This document shows positions 26,606 through 34,492 of a DNA stretch of 64,000 nt, piece by piece. This stretch comes from Halomarina rubra (lineage in GTDB: Archaea; Halobacteriota; Halobacteria; Halobacteriales; Haloarculaceae). The notes beneath the pieces are model-generated. The model was not told the DNA's origin and made no database searches. It saw nothing but the letters and a program-made list of their open reading frames with translations. Every line of letters begins with the position of its first letter. The first letter of the stretch is position 1. The stretch lies in assembly GCF_023699475.1 (NCBI RefSeq), contig NZ_JALXFV010000008.1:751798-815797 (forward strand). The letters run 5' to 3'. Position numbers and translations under genes: made by a program.

Positions 26606-26896
26606 ATGCCGACGAAATCGGACACTATGCTCGTGAAGATCGAGACGCCCGACGGTGACGACGAAGTGACGCTCCCCACCGGCCTGCTCGACATGCTCGC
26701 CGAGGACGGCGAGTCCGCCGCCGACGTGGTCGGCGACCTCGCGCTCATGTCCTGCGCCCAGCGCGTCCACGCCGCCGTCCACCACGGCCACGGCGAGGCC
26801 GACGAGGAACTGGAGGCTATCGAGTCGACGACCCTCGACCTGTTCGAGGAGCGCTTCGGCATGACGTTCGGCGAGGCGACCGGCCACGACCACTGA
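26606..26896 (+). CDS. Small haloarchaeal protein, DUF7545-like
   Basis: 96 residues: VKIETPDGDDEVTLPTGLLDMLAEDGESAADVVGDLALMSCAQRVHAAVHHGHG, ending FEERFGMTFGEATGHDH. I believe this is the DUF7545 family, found as a conserved small soluble protein in haloarchaea. The clustered histidines (VHHGHG, GHDH) could bind a metal, but no function is known. GCTTTACG about 28-33 bp upstream may be the promoter. Confidence 0.7.
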   Translation: MPTKSDTMLVKIETPDGDDEVTLPTGLLDMLAEDGESAADVVGDLALMSCAQRVHAAVHHGHGEADEELEAIESTTLDLFEERFGMTFGEATGHDH

Positions 26897-26940
26897 ACGG
26901 CACTCTCTCTTCGACCTCTTCGGCCACAGCATAGCGTCAG

Positions 26941-27603
26941 CTACGAGTCGACGGTCCACTGCAGGACGACACCGTCGTCCACCCGTTCGACACCGTCGAG
27001 TGACAGCTCGGGGAACGACGCGCGCTCGACGAACCCCTCCCCGTCGGCGATGGTCGGGGCCTCCCGTCCCCCGAGGACGAGACTGCCGACGTACAGCGTG
27101 AGTGCGTCGACCAGACCGTCGGCGAACAGCGAGAAGACGAGTTCGCCGCCACCCTCCACCATCAGGTCCGCGACGCCCCGGGATTCGAGTTCGGCGAGTG
27201 CACACGGGAGGTCGACGCGCTCCGTGCCCGCGACGACGACGCTCACGCTGGCCTCCCGGAGTGCCGACAGCCTGTCTATGGGTGCGGCCTCGCTCACGAG
27301 CAGCGTCGTCGGCGCGTCGCCTGCGAGGATAGCGGCGTCGGGGGGCGTCCGCGCTCGCGAGTCCGCGACGACCCGGGTGGGGACGCCCGACTTGCCGACC
27401 GACTCGCGGTGGTCGCGGTCGAACCGGACGAGCGAGGGGTCGTCTGCGAGCACCGTCCCGACACCGACGAGCACGGCGTCGTTCTCGGCACGAATCCGGT
27501 CGACCCGCGCGAAGTCCTCGTCGCCTGAGATGCGGACCTGCTCGCGGCGGCGCGTCGAGAGCTTCCCGTCCGCGCTGACGGCGGCGTTGACGTGGACGTG
27601 CAT
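26941..27603 (-). CDS. 2,5-diamino-6-(ribosylamino)-4(3H)-pyrimidinone 5'-phosphate reductase
   Basis: 220 residues of the RibD_C/Rib7 dihydrofolate-reductase-like fold: VNAAVSADGKLSTR, the RIRAENDAVLVGVGTVLADDPSL block and LMVEGGGELVFSLF. In archaea this standalone enzyme reduces the ribose of the pyrimidine intermediate before deamination in riboflavin synthesis. The ATG at 27601-27603 (HVHVNAAVSADG) is the natural start; an in-frame upstream extension of seven codons is unlikely. Confidence 0.92.
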   Translation of the reverse strand: MHVHVNAAVSADGKLSTRRREQVRISGDEDFARVDRIRAENDAVLVGVGTVLADDPSLVRFDRDHRESVGKSGVPTRVVADSRARTPPDAAILAGDAPTTLLVSEAAPIDRLSALREASVSVVVAGTERVDLPCALAELESRGVADLMVEGGGELVFSLFADGLVDALTLYVGSLVLGGREAPTIADGEGFVERASFPELSLDGVERVDDGVVLQWTVDS

Positions 27604-27744
27604 GGCTCGAACTCGGGGTGCCACGACTAACGGATTTCGTGTCGGGACCGTTCGACCGAGCGGGCAGCGCCCGATTCGGTCGAGGACCGGCGTCCGTGCT
27701 TCTGGTAGCCGAACCGCTATGTCATGGCGCGGTGAATTCGAGCT

Positions 27745-28023
27745 GTGTCTACTCCGTTACGCGACGCCCTGGAGTTCTGGTTCGAGTCCGTCTGGCGTCC
27801 ACGGATACGGATTCGCTTCCTCCAGCAGCTTTGGTTCGTGCTGTGGCTCGTGGCCGTCGCGGTGATTCCGTACAATTTCGTCGTTGGCGGTCCCGAAGCC
27901 GTTTCCGCAGGACTCGTCGGAATCGCTGTCGTCAGTGGTCTCATCATCAACGGGTTCTGTGTGCTTCTGGAGCTGTTCGCCCGCTGGCGTGGTGTCGAGT
28001 CCGACCCGTACGACCTCAACTGA
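27745..28023 (+). CDS. Two-helix membrane protein of unknown function
   Basis: 92 residues from GTG. Two hydrophobic helices, about residues 28-46 (LWFVLWLVAVAVIPYNFVV) and 52-77 (VSAGLVGIAVVSGLIINGFCVLL), are separated by a short Gly/Pro turn, with an amphipathic basic N-terminus (RPRIRIRFL). Its codons are less GC-biased than neighbours, for example in the first 40 codons. Located 75 bp before rpa. No family recognised. Confidence 0.6.
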   Translation: MSTPLRDALEFWFESVWRPRIRIRFLQQLWFVLWLVAVAVIPYNFVVGGPEAVSAGLVGIAVVSGLIINGFCVLLELFARWRGVESDPYDLN

Positions 28024-28066
28024 CGTTCGTCGACGACCCGAACGAGCAGCCACTCGGCGCGAACCC

Positions 28067-28073
28067 TTTTTTA
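28067..28073 (+). promoter_or_regulatory. TATA-like element of the rpa operon
   Basis: TTTTTTA ending 24 bp before the ATG at 28098, within a GC-rich stretch. Suggests a leaderless transcript for the rpa-COG3390-phosphoesterase operon. Confidence 0.5.
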
Positions 28074-28097
28074 CGGGGCTGCGCAAAGCCACAGACG

Positions 28098-29372
28098 ATG
28101 GACATCGACCAGACTGCCGAGGATCTCGCCTCCGACCTCGGTGTGGACAAACAGGAGGTCCGCGACGACCTGCAGAAACTCGTCGAGTACGACGTTCCAC
28201 TCGACGAAGCGACCCAGAGCCTCCGCCGGAAGTACGGCGGCGGGAGCGGTGGCGGCGGCAGCGCCCCCTCGACGAAGGACATCGGCGGGGTGTCGACCGA
28301 CGACGCCAGCGTCACCGTCACCGGGCGGGTGCTGACCGTCGGGAAGCGCACCATCCGGTACCAGGGTGACGACTTCACCATCTTCGAGGGTGAACTCGCC
28401 GACGACACCGGGCGCATCTCCTACACCGCCTGGAACGACTTCGGCCTCGCCGAGGGCGACACCATCCGCGCGGGCAACGCCGGCGTCCGCGAGTGGGAGG
28501 GCCGCCCCGAACTGAACCTCGGCGACTCGACGGACGTCGAGAGCCTCGACGAAGACCTGGACGTCTCCTACGACGTCGGCGGCGACCGCTCGCTGGCCGA
28601 CCTCTCGCCGGGCGACCGCGGCCGGAACGTCGAGGTCCGCGTCGTCGAGGTCGAAGAACGCACCATCGACGGTCGCGACGGCAAGACCGACATCCTCTCC
28701 GGAGTCATCGCCGACGAGTCCGCCCGCCTCCCCTTCACCGACTGGAACCCGCGACCCGAGATTACGGAGGGCGCGTCGCTGCGCTTCGAGGACGTCTACG
28801 TCCGGGAGTTCCGCGGCGTCCCCTCCGTGAACCTCTCGGAGTTCACCACCGTCGCCACGCTCGACCGCGAGGTCGAAGAGAGCGCGACGGCCCGCCGACT
28901 CGGCGTCGGCGAGGCGGTCCGCGGCGGCGGCGCGTTCGACGTCGAACTCGTCGGCAGTCTGCTCGACGTGCGCGACGGCTCGGGGCTCATCCAGCGCTGT
29001 CCCGAGTGCAACCGCGTCATCCAGAACGGCCAGTGTCGCTCCCACGGCGAGGTCGACGGTGAGGACGACCTGCGGACGAAGGCCATCCTCGACGACGGGA
29101 CGGGCACCGTCACCGTCGTCCTCGACCGCGAACTGACCGAGCGCGTCTACGACGGCACGCTCGAGGACGCCCTCGACCACGCCCGCGACGCGATGGACAA
29201 GGAGGTCGTCGCCGACACCATCGCCGAGGACATCGTGGGCTACGAGTACCGCGTCCGCGGGTCGCTCTCGGTCGACGACTACGGGGCGAACCTCGACGCC
29301 GAGGAGTTCGACCGCGTGGAGGCGGCGGCGGCCGACCGTGCGGCCGCGCTGCTCGCGGAGGTGGACCAGTGA
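28098..29372 (+). CDS. rpa1: Replication protein A (RPA), OB-fold ssDNA-binding protein
   Basis: 424 residues. After a helical N-terminus come three OB-fold segments, starting near DASVTVTGRVLTVG, DRGRNVEVRVVEVEE and the region after residue 275. A C3H-type zinc finger lies at C301, C304, C313, H316 inside the third. This matches the multi-OB RPA1 type of haloarchaea, which protects single-stranded DNA in replication and repair. It overlaps the next gene by 4 bp (GTGA). The symbol is assigned by architecture and operon partners. Confidence 0.9.
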   Translation: MDIDQTAEDLASDLGVDKQEVRDDLQKLVEYDVPLDEATQSLRRKYGGGSGGGGSAPSTKDIGGVSTDDASVTVTGRVLTVGKRTIRYQGDDFTIFEGELADDTGRISYTAWNDFGLAEGDTIRAGNAGVREWEGRPELNLGDSTDVESLDEDLDVSYDVGGDRSLADLSPGDRGRNVEVRVVEVEERTIDGRDGKTDILSGVIADESARLPFTDWNPRPEITEGASLRFEDVYVREFRGVPSVNLSEFTTVATLDREVEESATARRLGVGEAVRGGGAFDVELVGSLLDVRDGSGLIQRCPECNRVIQNGQCRSHGEVDGEDDLRTKAILDDGTGTVTVVLDRELTERVYDGTLEDALDHARDAMDKEVVADTIAEDIVGYEYRVRGSLSVDDYGANLDAEEFDRVEAAAADRAAALLAEVDQ

Positions 29373-31030
29373 GTTCGACCCCCGGGAACCGCGAGGTTGC
29401 CCACCGTCTGTTCGCCGCCGAGTTCGAGGACGCGAGCTACAGCTACTCCGAGTCCGACGAGGAACGGGCACCCAACTACGTCGTCACGCCGACGGGCGCG
29501 CGAGTCAACCGCCTGTTCGTGACGGGCGTGCTCACCGAGGTCGCACAGGCCGGCGAGAGCATCCTCCGCGCTCGGGTCGTCGACCCGACGGGTGCGTTCG
29601 TCGTCTACGCCGGGCAGTACCAGCCCGAGGCGATGGGCTTCCTCGACGGCGCGAACACGCCGTCGTTCGTCGCCGTGACGGGGAAGGCCCGGACGTTCCA
29701 ACCCGACGACTCCGACCTCGTCTACACGAGCGTCCGCCCCGAGTCGGTGAGCGAAGTAGACGCGCCGACGCGTGACCGCTGGACGGTCATCGCCGCCGAG
29801 CGCACGCTCGAACGCATCGGCACCTTCGCGGCGGCGCTCGACACCGGCCTCACGGGCGACGCGCTGACCCAGGCGCTCGAAGCCGCCGGTGTCGACCGCA
29901 GTCTCGCCGCCGGCATCCCCATCGCCATCGAGCAGTACGGCACGACCGAAGCGTACCTCGCCGCGTTGCAGGAGGTCGCGCTGGACGCCGTCCGCCTCGT
30001 CGCCGACGAGACCGACGAGGTCGGTGACCTCTCACACGCTCCCGACGAGGGTGGTGAGACCACCTTCACGCCGGTCCGCCCCGTCGAACTCGACGCGAGC
30101 GTCGGGGCTGCCGGGGTGGCAGACACTGCGACCGACGTGACCGAGGAGACGGGCGCACCCGACGCCGAGACACCCGAACCCGCCGCGGCGACCGACGAAC
30201 CGGACGCGACGGCCGACCCCGTCGAAGAACCGGCCGACGACCCCGTCGAAGAGGGCGTCGAGGTCGGCTCGGAACCGGCTGGCGAACCGGTCGCCGACGA
30301 GAGCGAGGCGACCGCCACGACCGAGACCGAACCGTCGACCGAGGTAGACACCGACGAGAGTGATTCCGGCGAGACGGACAGCGTCGAAGAACCCGTCGAG
30401 TCGCCGGGGAGCGCGACCGACGACGAGCCGTCGTTCGAGGAGTCGACCGCCAACGGCGTCTCCGACGAACCGGCGTTCGAACCCGAGACCGACGAGGACG
30501 AGGCCGACGAGGAGTCCGGAGCCTACGAGATGGACGAGGAGACCCGCCAGGAGGTCGAGGCGGAGTTCGGCACCGAGTTCTCGACGGGCAACGAGGTCGA
30601 CCCCGCCGGCGAGGCGGACATCGAGGCTCCGGAGTCGGAGGGAGAGACCGAACGGACCGAACAGGAACCGTCGCCGACGCCCGACGACGAACCGTCGTTC
30701 GAACCGGACGACGCGGCCGCGAGCGACGACACCGCCGAACCGGACGAACCGTCGTTCGAACCGACCGACGACGCCGAGGTCGAGGAGGCTGAGGCCACCA
30801 CCGAGACCGACGGCGAGGCGGAGGCCGACGCGGACGTCGACCTCGACACCGTCCTCATGGAGGAGATGAAGGCGCTCGACGACGGCGACGGCGCGCCCCG
30901 CGACGACCTCGTCGGGCGGGTCACCGACCGTACCGGCGCGGACGCCGACGCGGTGGACGACGCCATCCAGGGCGCACTGATGGGTGGGCAGTGCTACGAA
31001 CCCGAGGACGGGCGGCTCAAACCCATCTGA
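29369..31030 (+). CDS. RPA-associated protein (COG3390) with acidic linker
   Basis: 553 residues, GTG start overlapping the rpa stop. An N-terminal OB-fold-like domain (residues about 1-130: NRLFVTGVLTEVAQAGESILRARVVDPTG) and a helical region to about 230 match COG3390. A long Asp/Glu/Thr-rich low-complexity linker (about 230-490) follows, carrying four copies of the short motif DEP(S/A)FE near residues 351, 365, 439 and 458. The last about 65 residues resemble a winged-helix domain (LMEEMKALDDGDGAPRDDLVGRV). In Haloferax the homologue co-purifies with RPA; the same role is inferred here. Confidence 0.85.
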   Translation: MSSTPGNREVAHRLFAAEFEDASYSYSESDEERAPNYVVTPTGARVNRLFVTGVLTEVAQAGESILRARVVDPTGAFVVYAGQYQPEAMGFLDGANTPSFVAVTGKARTFQPDDSDLVYTSVRPESVSEVDAPTRDRWTVIAAERTLERIGTFAAALDTGLTGDALTQALEAAGVDRSLAAGIPIAIEQYGTTEAYLAALQEVALDAVRLVADETDEVGDLSHAPDEGGETTFTPVRPVELDASVGAAGVADTATDVTEETGAPDAETPEPAAATDEPDATADPVEEPADDPVEEGVEVGSEPAGEPVADESEATATTETEPSTEVDTDESDSGETDSVEEPVESPGSATDDEPSFEESTANGVSDEPAFEPETDEDEADEESGAYEMDEETRQEVEAEFGTEFSTGNEVDPAGEADIEAPESEGETERTEQEPSPTPDDEPSFEPDDAAASDDTAEPDEPSFEPTDDAEVEEAEATTETDGEAEADADVDLDTVLMEEMKALDDGDGAPRDDLVGRVTDRTGADADAVDDAIQGALMGGQCYEPEDGRLKPI

Positions 31031-31032
31031 GC

Positions 31033-31812
31033 GTGTTCGAACCGGTCCCGGGGGAGCCGGTCGCCGTGGCCGACTGCGGCGACGAGCGTGCGCTGGTGGT
31101 CGCCGACTACCACGCCGGGCTGGAGGTCGCGTTGCGCTACGACGGCGTCGAGTTGCGTTCGCACGCCCCCGAGCGCCGCCAGAAGCTCCTCGAACTGTTC
31201 GAGTCGACGGACGTCGGCCGCGTCGTCTTCCTCGGCGACCTCGCGAACGCCATCGGGAACCCCACGACGGAGGAGCGCGAGGAGTTGACGACGCTGCTCG
31301 GGACGCTCTCCGAGCGGGTGCCGGTCACCGTCGTCAAAGGGAACCACGACGGCGACGTCAAGGACGTCGCGGCCGAGAGCGAGCGCGAGCACCCCGTGAC
31401 GGTGACGCCGACCGACGGCGTCCGTCTCGGTGACGTCGGGTTCGTCCACGGCCACACCTGGCCCGCTCGCGAGGTGGTGACGGCGGACCTCGTCTGCATG
31501 GGCCACGAGCACCCGAAGATTCGCCTCGAAGACGAGGTGGGCGGGGCACGCGCCGAGCGGGTCTGGCTACGTGGGCCGCTCGCCCCCGACCCGTTCGTCG
31601 AACACCACGCCGAGAGCGACGACGCGGACGACGACATCTCCCCCGCCATCACCGGCGAACTCGTCGTCTGCCCGGCGTTCAACGACCTGCTCGGCGGGAC
31701 GTGGACGAACGCCGGGCAGGGATTCCTCGCACCATTCCTCCCGGCGGGGATGCCCGACGCGCAGGCGTACCTGCTCGACGGGACGCGACTCGGTCCGTAC
31801 CAGCGCGTCTGA
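31033..31812 (+). CDS. Calcineurin-like metallophosphoesterase of the rpa operon
   Basis: 259 residues, GTG start two bases after the COG3390 stop. Metal ligands D25 and H27 (VVADYHAG), D69 (FLGDLANA), N104-H105 (KGNHDGD), then GHTW and GHEHP histidines. The family is encoded in euryarchaeal rpa operons; the natural substrate is unknown. The operon link suggests a role with single-stranded DNA or nucleotides generated during repair, which is inference. Confidence 0.9.
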   Translation: MFEPVPGEPVAVADCGDERALVVADYHAGLEVALRYDGVELRSHAPERRQKLLELFESTDVGRVVFLGDLANAIGNPTTEEREELTTLLGTLSERVPVTVVKGNHDGDVKDVAAESEREHPVTVTPTDGVRLGDVGFVHGHTWPAREVVTADLVCMGHEHPKIRLEDEVGGARAERVWLRGPLAPDPFVEHHAESDDADDDISPAITGELVVCPAFNDLLGGTWTNAGQGFLAPFLPAGMPDAQAYLLDGTRLGPYQRV

Positions 31813-31873
31813 GTGCCGGAGCCGACCGCCGGAACGACTTTGTCCTGCCTGGTGCATGTCATCACGGACCATC

Positions 31874-33403
31874 ATGAACGTCTACCGCTACGTCCAGCAC
31901 ACCGCGAACCGCGTTCCGGACGACGTCGCCGTCCTCCGGCCCGACAGCGAGGACGTCACCTACGGGGAGATCGACCGTCGAGCGCGGCGGGTCGCGGCGT
32001 GGGTCGATTCACAGGGGATGGCCGAGGACGCCCGCATCGCGGTCATGCTCCCCGACTGTGCGGCGTACGCGTCGGTCGTCCTCGGCATCTGGCGCGCCGG
32101 ACGGGTCGCGTCGCCGCTCAACACCCGGTTCGGCACCGACGAACTGGTGTACACGCTGAGCGACCTCGACCCGTCGGCGCTCGTGACGGCCGACGCCTTC
32201 GCCGACCAGACTGCCGCCATCCACGAGGGCGTCGACGCGCTCGACGAGGCCTCGACCGTTACGGCCGTCACGGGCGGCGAGTTCGAGGAGACGGCGCTCC
32301 CCGACCGGGAGACACGGCCCGCGCCGGCCCCCGTCAAGCGACTCGACGAGGAACCGGCCGTCGTGATGTACACCTCGGGGACGACCGGACGACCGAAGGG
32401 CGTCGTCCAGACCCACCGTAACATCACGGCGAACGTCCAGTGTGGCATCACCACCTTCGGCTACACCGACGAGGACGTGGCCGTCGCCGCGGTGCCGATG
32501 TTCCACGTTGGCGGTCTCTACGGCGTGCTGCTCCCCATCCTCTCGGTCGGCGCGTCGTTCGCCATCCTCGAAGCGTGGGACGCCGCCGCGTGGGCGGCGC
32601 TCGTCGAGGAGACGGGCGCGACGCTCACGGGCCTCATCCCGACGATGATGGTCGACGCGGTGAACACCCCCGAGGCCGTCGAGCGGGACACGTCGTCGCT
32701 CGAACGGGTGTTCTACGGTGGCGCACCCGCGACGGTGGCGACCCTCGACGCCTTCGAGGAGGCGTTCGACTGCGCGGCACTGCTCGACTACTACGGCCAG
32801 ACCGAGAACACGGGCGTCAGCGTCACCTTCGACGAGGACACCGAACGCCGCCCTGCGCTGCTCGGGTGGCCGATGGACAGCGTCCGCGCCCGCGTCGTCG
32901 ACTTCGAAACGGGCGAAGACGTCCCGCCGGGCGACCAGGGCGAACTGCTGTTGAAGGGTGACGTCATCACGCCAGGGTACTGGAACGCCCCCGAGAAGAC
33001 AGAACGGGCGTTTACCGAAGGGTGGTTGCACACCGGCGACGTGGTCCGGCGGGACGACGACGGACTGCTGTACTACGTCGACCGGGTCGACGACATCATC
33101 CTCACCGGCGGCGAGAAGGTCGCCCCCACGACCGTCGAGGAGGCACTCCAGGCGATGCCAGGGGTCGCGGCGGTCGCGGTGTTCGGGACCGACCACGAGC
33201 GGTGGGGCGAGGCCGTCACCGCGGCCATCGTCCCCGCCGACGGGTCGTTGACAGAGGACGACGTCCTCGACTACTGGGAGCGGGAGGTCGAGTTGGCGGG
33301 GTACGAGAAGCCCCGGCGTATCGTCTTCCGCGAGGCGTTCCCGCGGACGGCGACCCAGAAGGTGAACAAGGTGGCGCTGGCGAGGGAAGTGGGCGGCGAG
33401 TGA
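31874..33403 (+). CDS. AMP-dependent acyl-CoA synthetase/ligase
   Basis: 509 residues of the ANL superfamily: P-loop MYTSGTTGRPKG (about residues 163-174), A5 motif YGQTEN, A7/A8 GWLHTGDVV...YYVDRVDDII and A10 lysine in ATQKVNKV. It activates a carboxylate as the acyl-AMP and then the CoA thioester. Substrate not predictable; length fits medium- or long-chain or O-succinylbenzoate-like ligases. The ATG at 31874 begins the conserved YRYVQHTANRVPDDVA. Directly followed by a short tandem repeat. Confidence 0.9.
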   Translation: MNVYRYVQHTANRVPDDVAVLRPDSEDVTYGEIDRRARRVAAWVDSQGMAEDARIAVMLPDCAAYASVVLGIWRAGRVASPLNTRFGTDELVYTLSDLDPSALVTADAFADQTAAIHEGVDALDEASTVTAVTGGEFEETALPDRETRPAPAPVKRLDEEPAVVMYTSGTTGRPKGVVQTHRNITANVQCGITTFGYTDEDVAVAAVPMFHVGGLYGVLLPILSVGASFAILEAWDAAAWAALVEETGATLTGLIPTMMVDAVNTPEAVERDTSSLERVFYGGAPATVATLDAFEEAFDCAALLDYYGQTENTGVSVTFDEDTERRPALLGWPMDSVRARVVDFETGEDVPPGDQGELLLKGDVITPGYWNAPEKTERAFTEGWLHTGDVVRRDDDGLLYYVDRVDDIILTGGEKVAPTTVEEALQAMPGVAAVAVFGTDHERWGEAVTAAIVPADGSLTEDDVLDYWEREVELAGYEKPRRIVFREAFPRTATQKVNKVALAREVGGE

Positions 33404-33417
33404 CGGAGATGACGGGT

Positions 33418-33465
33418 GACGAGGCCGACCAGTGACGAGGCCGACCAGCGACGAGGCCGACCAGC
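33418..33465 (+). repeat. Three-copy 16-bp tandem repeat
   Basis: Units GACGAGGCCGACCAG(T/C) at 33418-33433, 33434-33449 and 33450-33465, starting 15 bp after the stop of the acyl-CoA synthetase. The last two units are identical and the first differs by one base. The unit is not a multiple of three, so it is not a protein repeat. A degenerate fourth unit follows. Confidence 0.85.
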
Positions 33466-33556
33466 GACGAAAACGACGAGTGACCGAGAAGGCGGGTGAA
33501 GCGAAGGACAGGGAGAGCGGGGGGAGGCGAGGGAACCACTCTCGGGCGGTCGCCGG

Positions 33557-33991
33557 TCAGGCCGTCGGGGCCGTGCTGGTCTGCTCGATGACGCCGAGTG
33601 CGTCGAACAGCACCCAGCGTTCGGCGACCTTCCCGCCCGCGAGGCGGTGGAGCGCGAACCCGCTCGCGGTCAGCGGCTTACCGGTCGGTTCGATTCCCAT
33701 GAACGGCCCATCGTGGGTGCCGCTGATGGTCACTCGCAGGACGACCCGGTCGCCCTCGGCGACGACGTCCTCGACGGCGACACGGAGGTCCGAGAAGCCC
33801 CGCCGGAACGGTTCGAAGACGTACTCGCGGAACCCTTCGGGTCCGTGTATCTCGCCGATAGCCGGGTTGTGCTCGACGAAGTCCGGGGCGAACACCTCGT
33901 CGATGTAGTCGGCGTCGCCGTCGGTCATGATTCGCTCGGGAATCGCCCGGGCGAGCGTCTCGTTCTCGCGCTGTGGTTCGGTTGCTGCCAT
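33557..33991 (-). CDS. SnoaL-like polyketide cyclase-fold protein
   Basis: 144 residues: the DYIDEVFAPDFVEHNPAIGEIHGPEGFREYV motif and the VEDVVAEGDRVVLRVTISGTHDGPF strand are typical of the SnoaL/NTF2-like ester cyclase family. Ligand or reaction unknown. The ATG at 33989-33991 is preferred over an extension of 13 residues upstream. Confidence 0.85.
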   Translation of the reverse strand: MAATEPQRENETLARAIPERIMTDGDADYIDEVFAPDFVEHNPAIGEIHGPEGFREYVFEPFRRGFSDLRVAVEDVVAEGDRVVLRVTISGTHDGPFMGIEPTGKPLTASGFALHRLAGGKVAERWVLFDALGVIEQTSTAPTA

Positions 33992-34102
33992 CGCTCGCTC
34001 ACCACCACGGAGTACGCCCCGTGAGGACAAAGCCGTGTGTCACGGTGGTACGGTAAGTCCGCGGAGTCGGACTGGGCCGCGTTCGGGAGGGACTCGCAGT
34101 TC

Positions 34103-34378
34103 TCACAGCGTGGTGAGACACTCGGACAGTCCGACTCCGAGCATCCCCAGACCAACGACCCACGTGCCGTACAGTAACAGTCCCTTCTCGGACGGTTCGC
34201 CCTGTGGGTCGTCGCTCCGGTCGCCGACGACGCTGATGACGACGAACACGACGCCGACGGCGGCCAGCGCCATCGCGATTCCGTTCCATCCCTCGGTTCG
34301 GGCTTCTGCGAGGCCACGCAGGGCGTATCCCAGACCGAACACGGCCCACCCCAGCCAGTAGCTACGCGCGACGTCCAC
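34103..34378 (-). CDS. Three-helix membrane protein of unknown function
   Basis: 91 residues from GTG at 34376-34378. Three hydrophobic segments: SYWLGWAVFGLGYALRGL, GIAMALAAVGVVFVVISVV and LLLYGTWVVGLGMLGVGLS. No family recognised. It lies divergent to the Lhr helicase gene with 114 bp between. Confidence 0.6.
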   Translation of the reverse strand: MDVARSYWLGWAVFGLGYALRGLAEARTEGWNGIAMALAAVGVVFVVISVVGDRSDDPQGEPSEKGLLLYGTWVVGLGMLGVGLSECLTTL

Positions 34379-34492
34379 ACCACGTCTTTCACGACCGGAG
34401 ACAAACCGATTCCGACAGCGCTGAAGCCGGCAAACCCCTCGACAGTGGCGCAGGCGACGGCCTCTTACCGATTCGTCCCCAACGCGAGACCA

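Noticed and set aside
33418..33465. Tandem units considered as a CRISPR array
   Set aside because: Units are contiguous 16-mers without spacers, and no cas genes are present.
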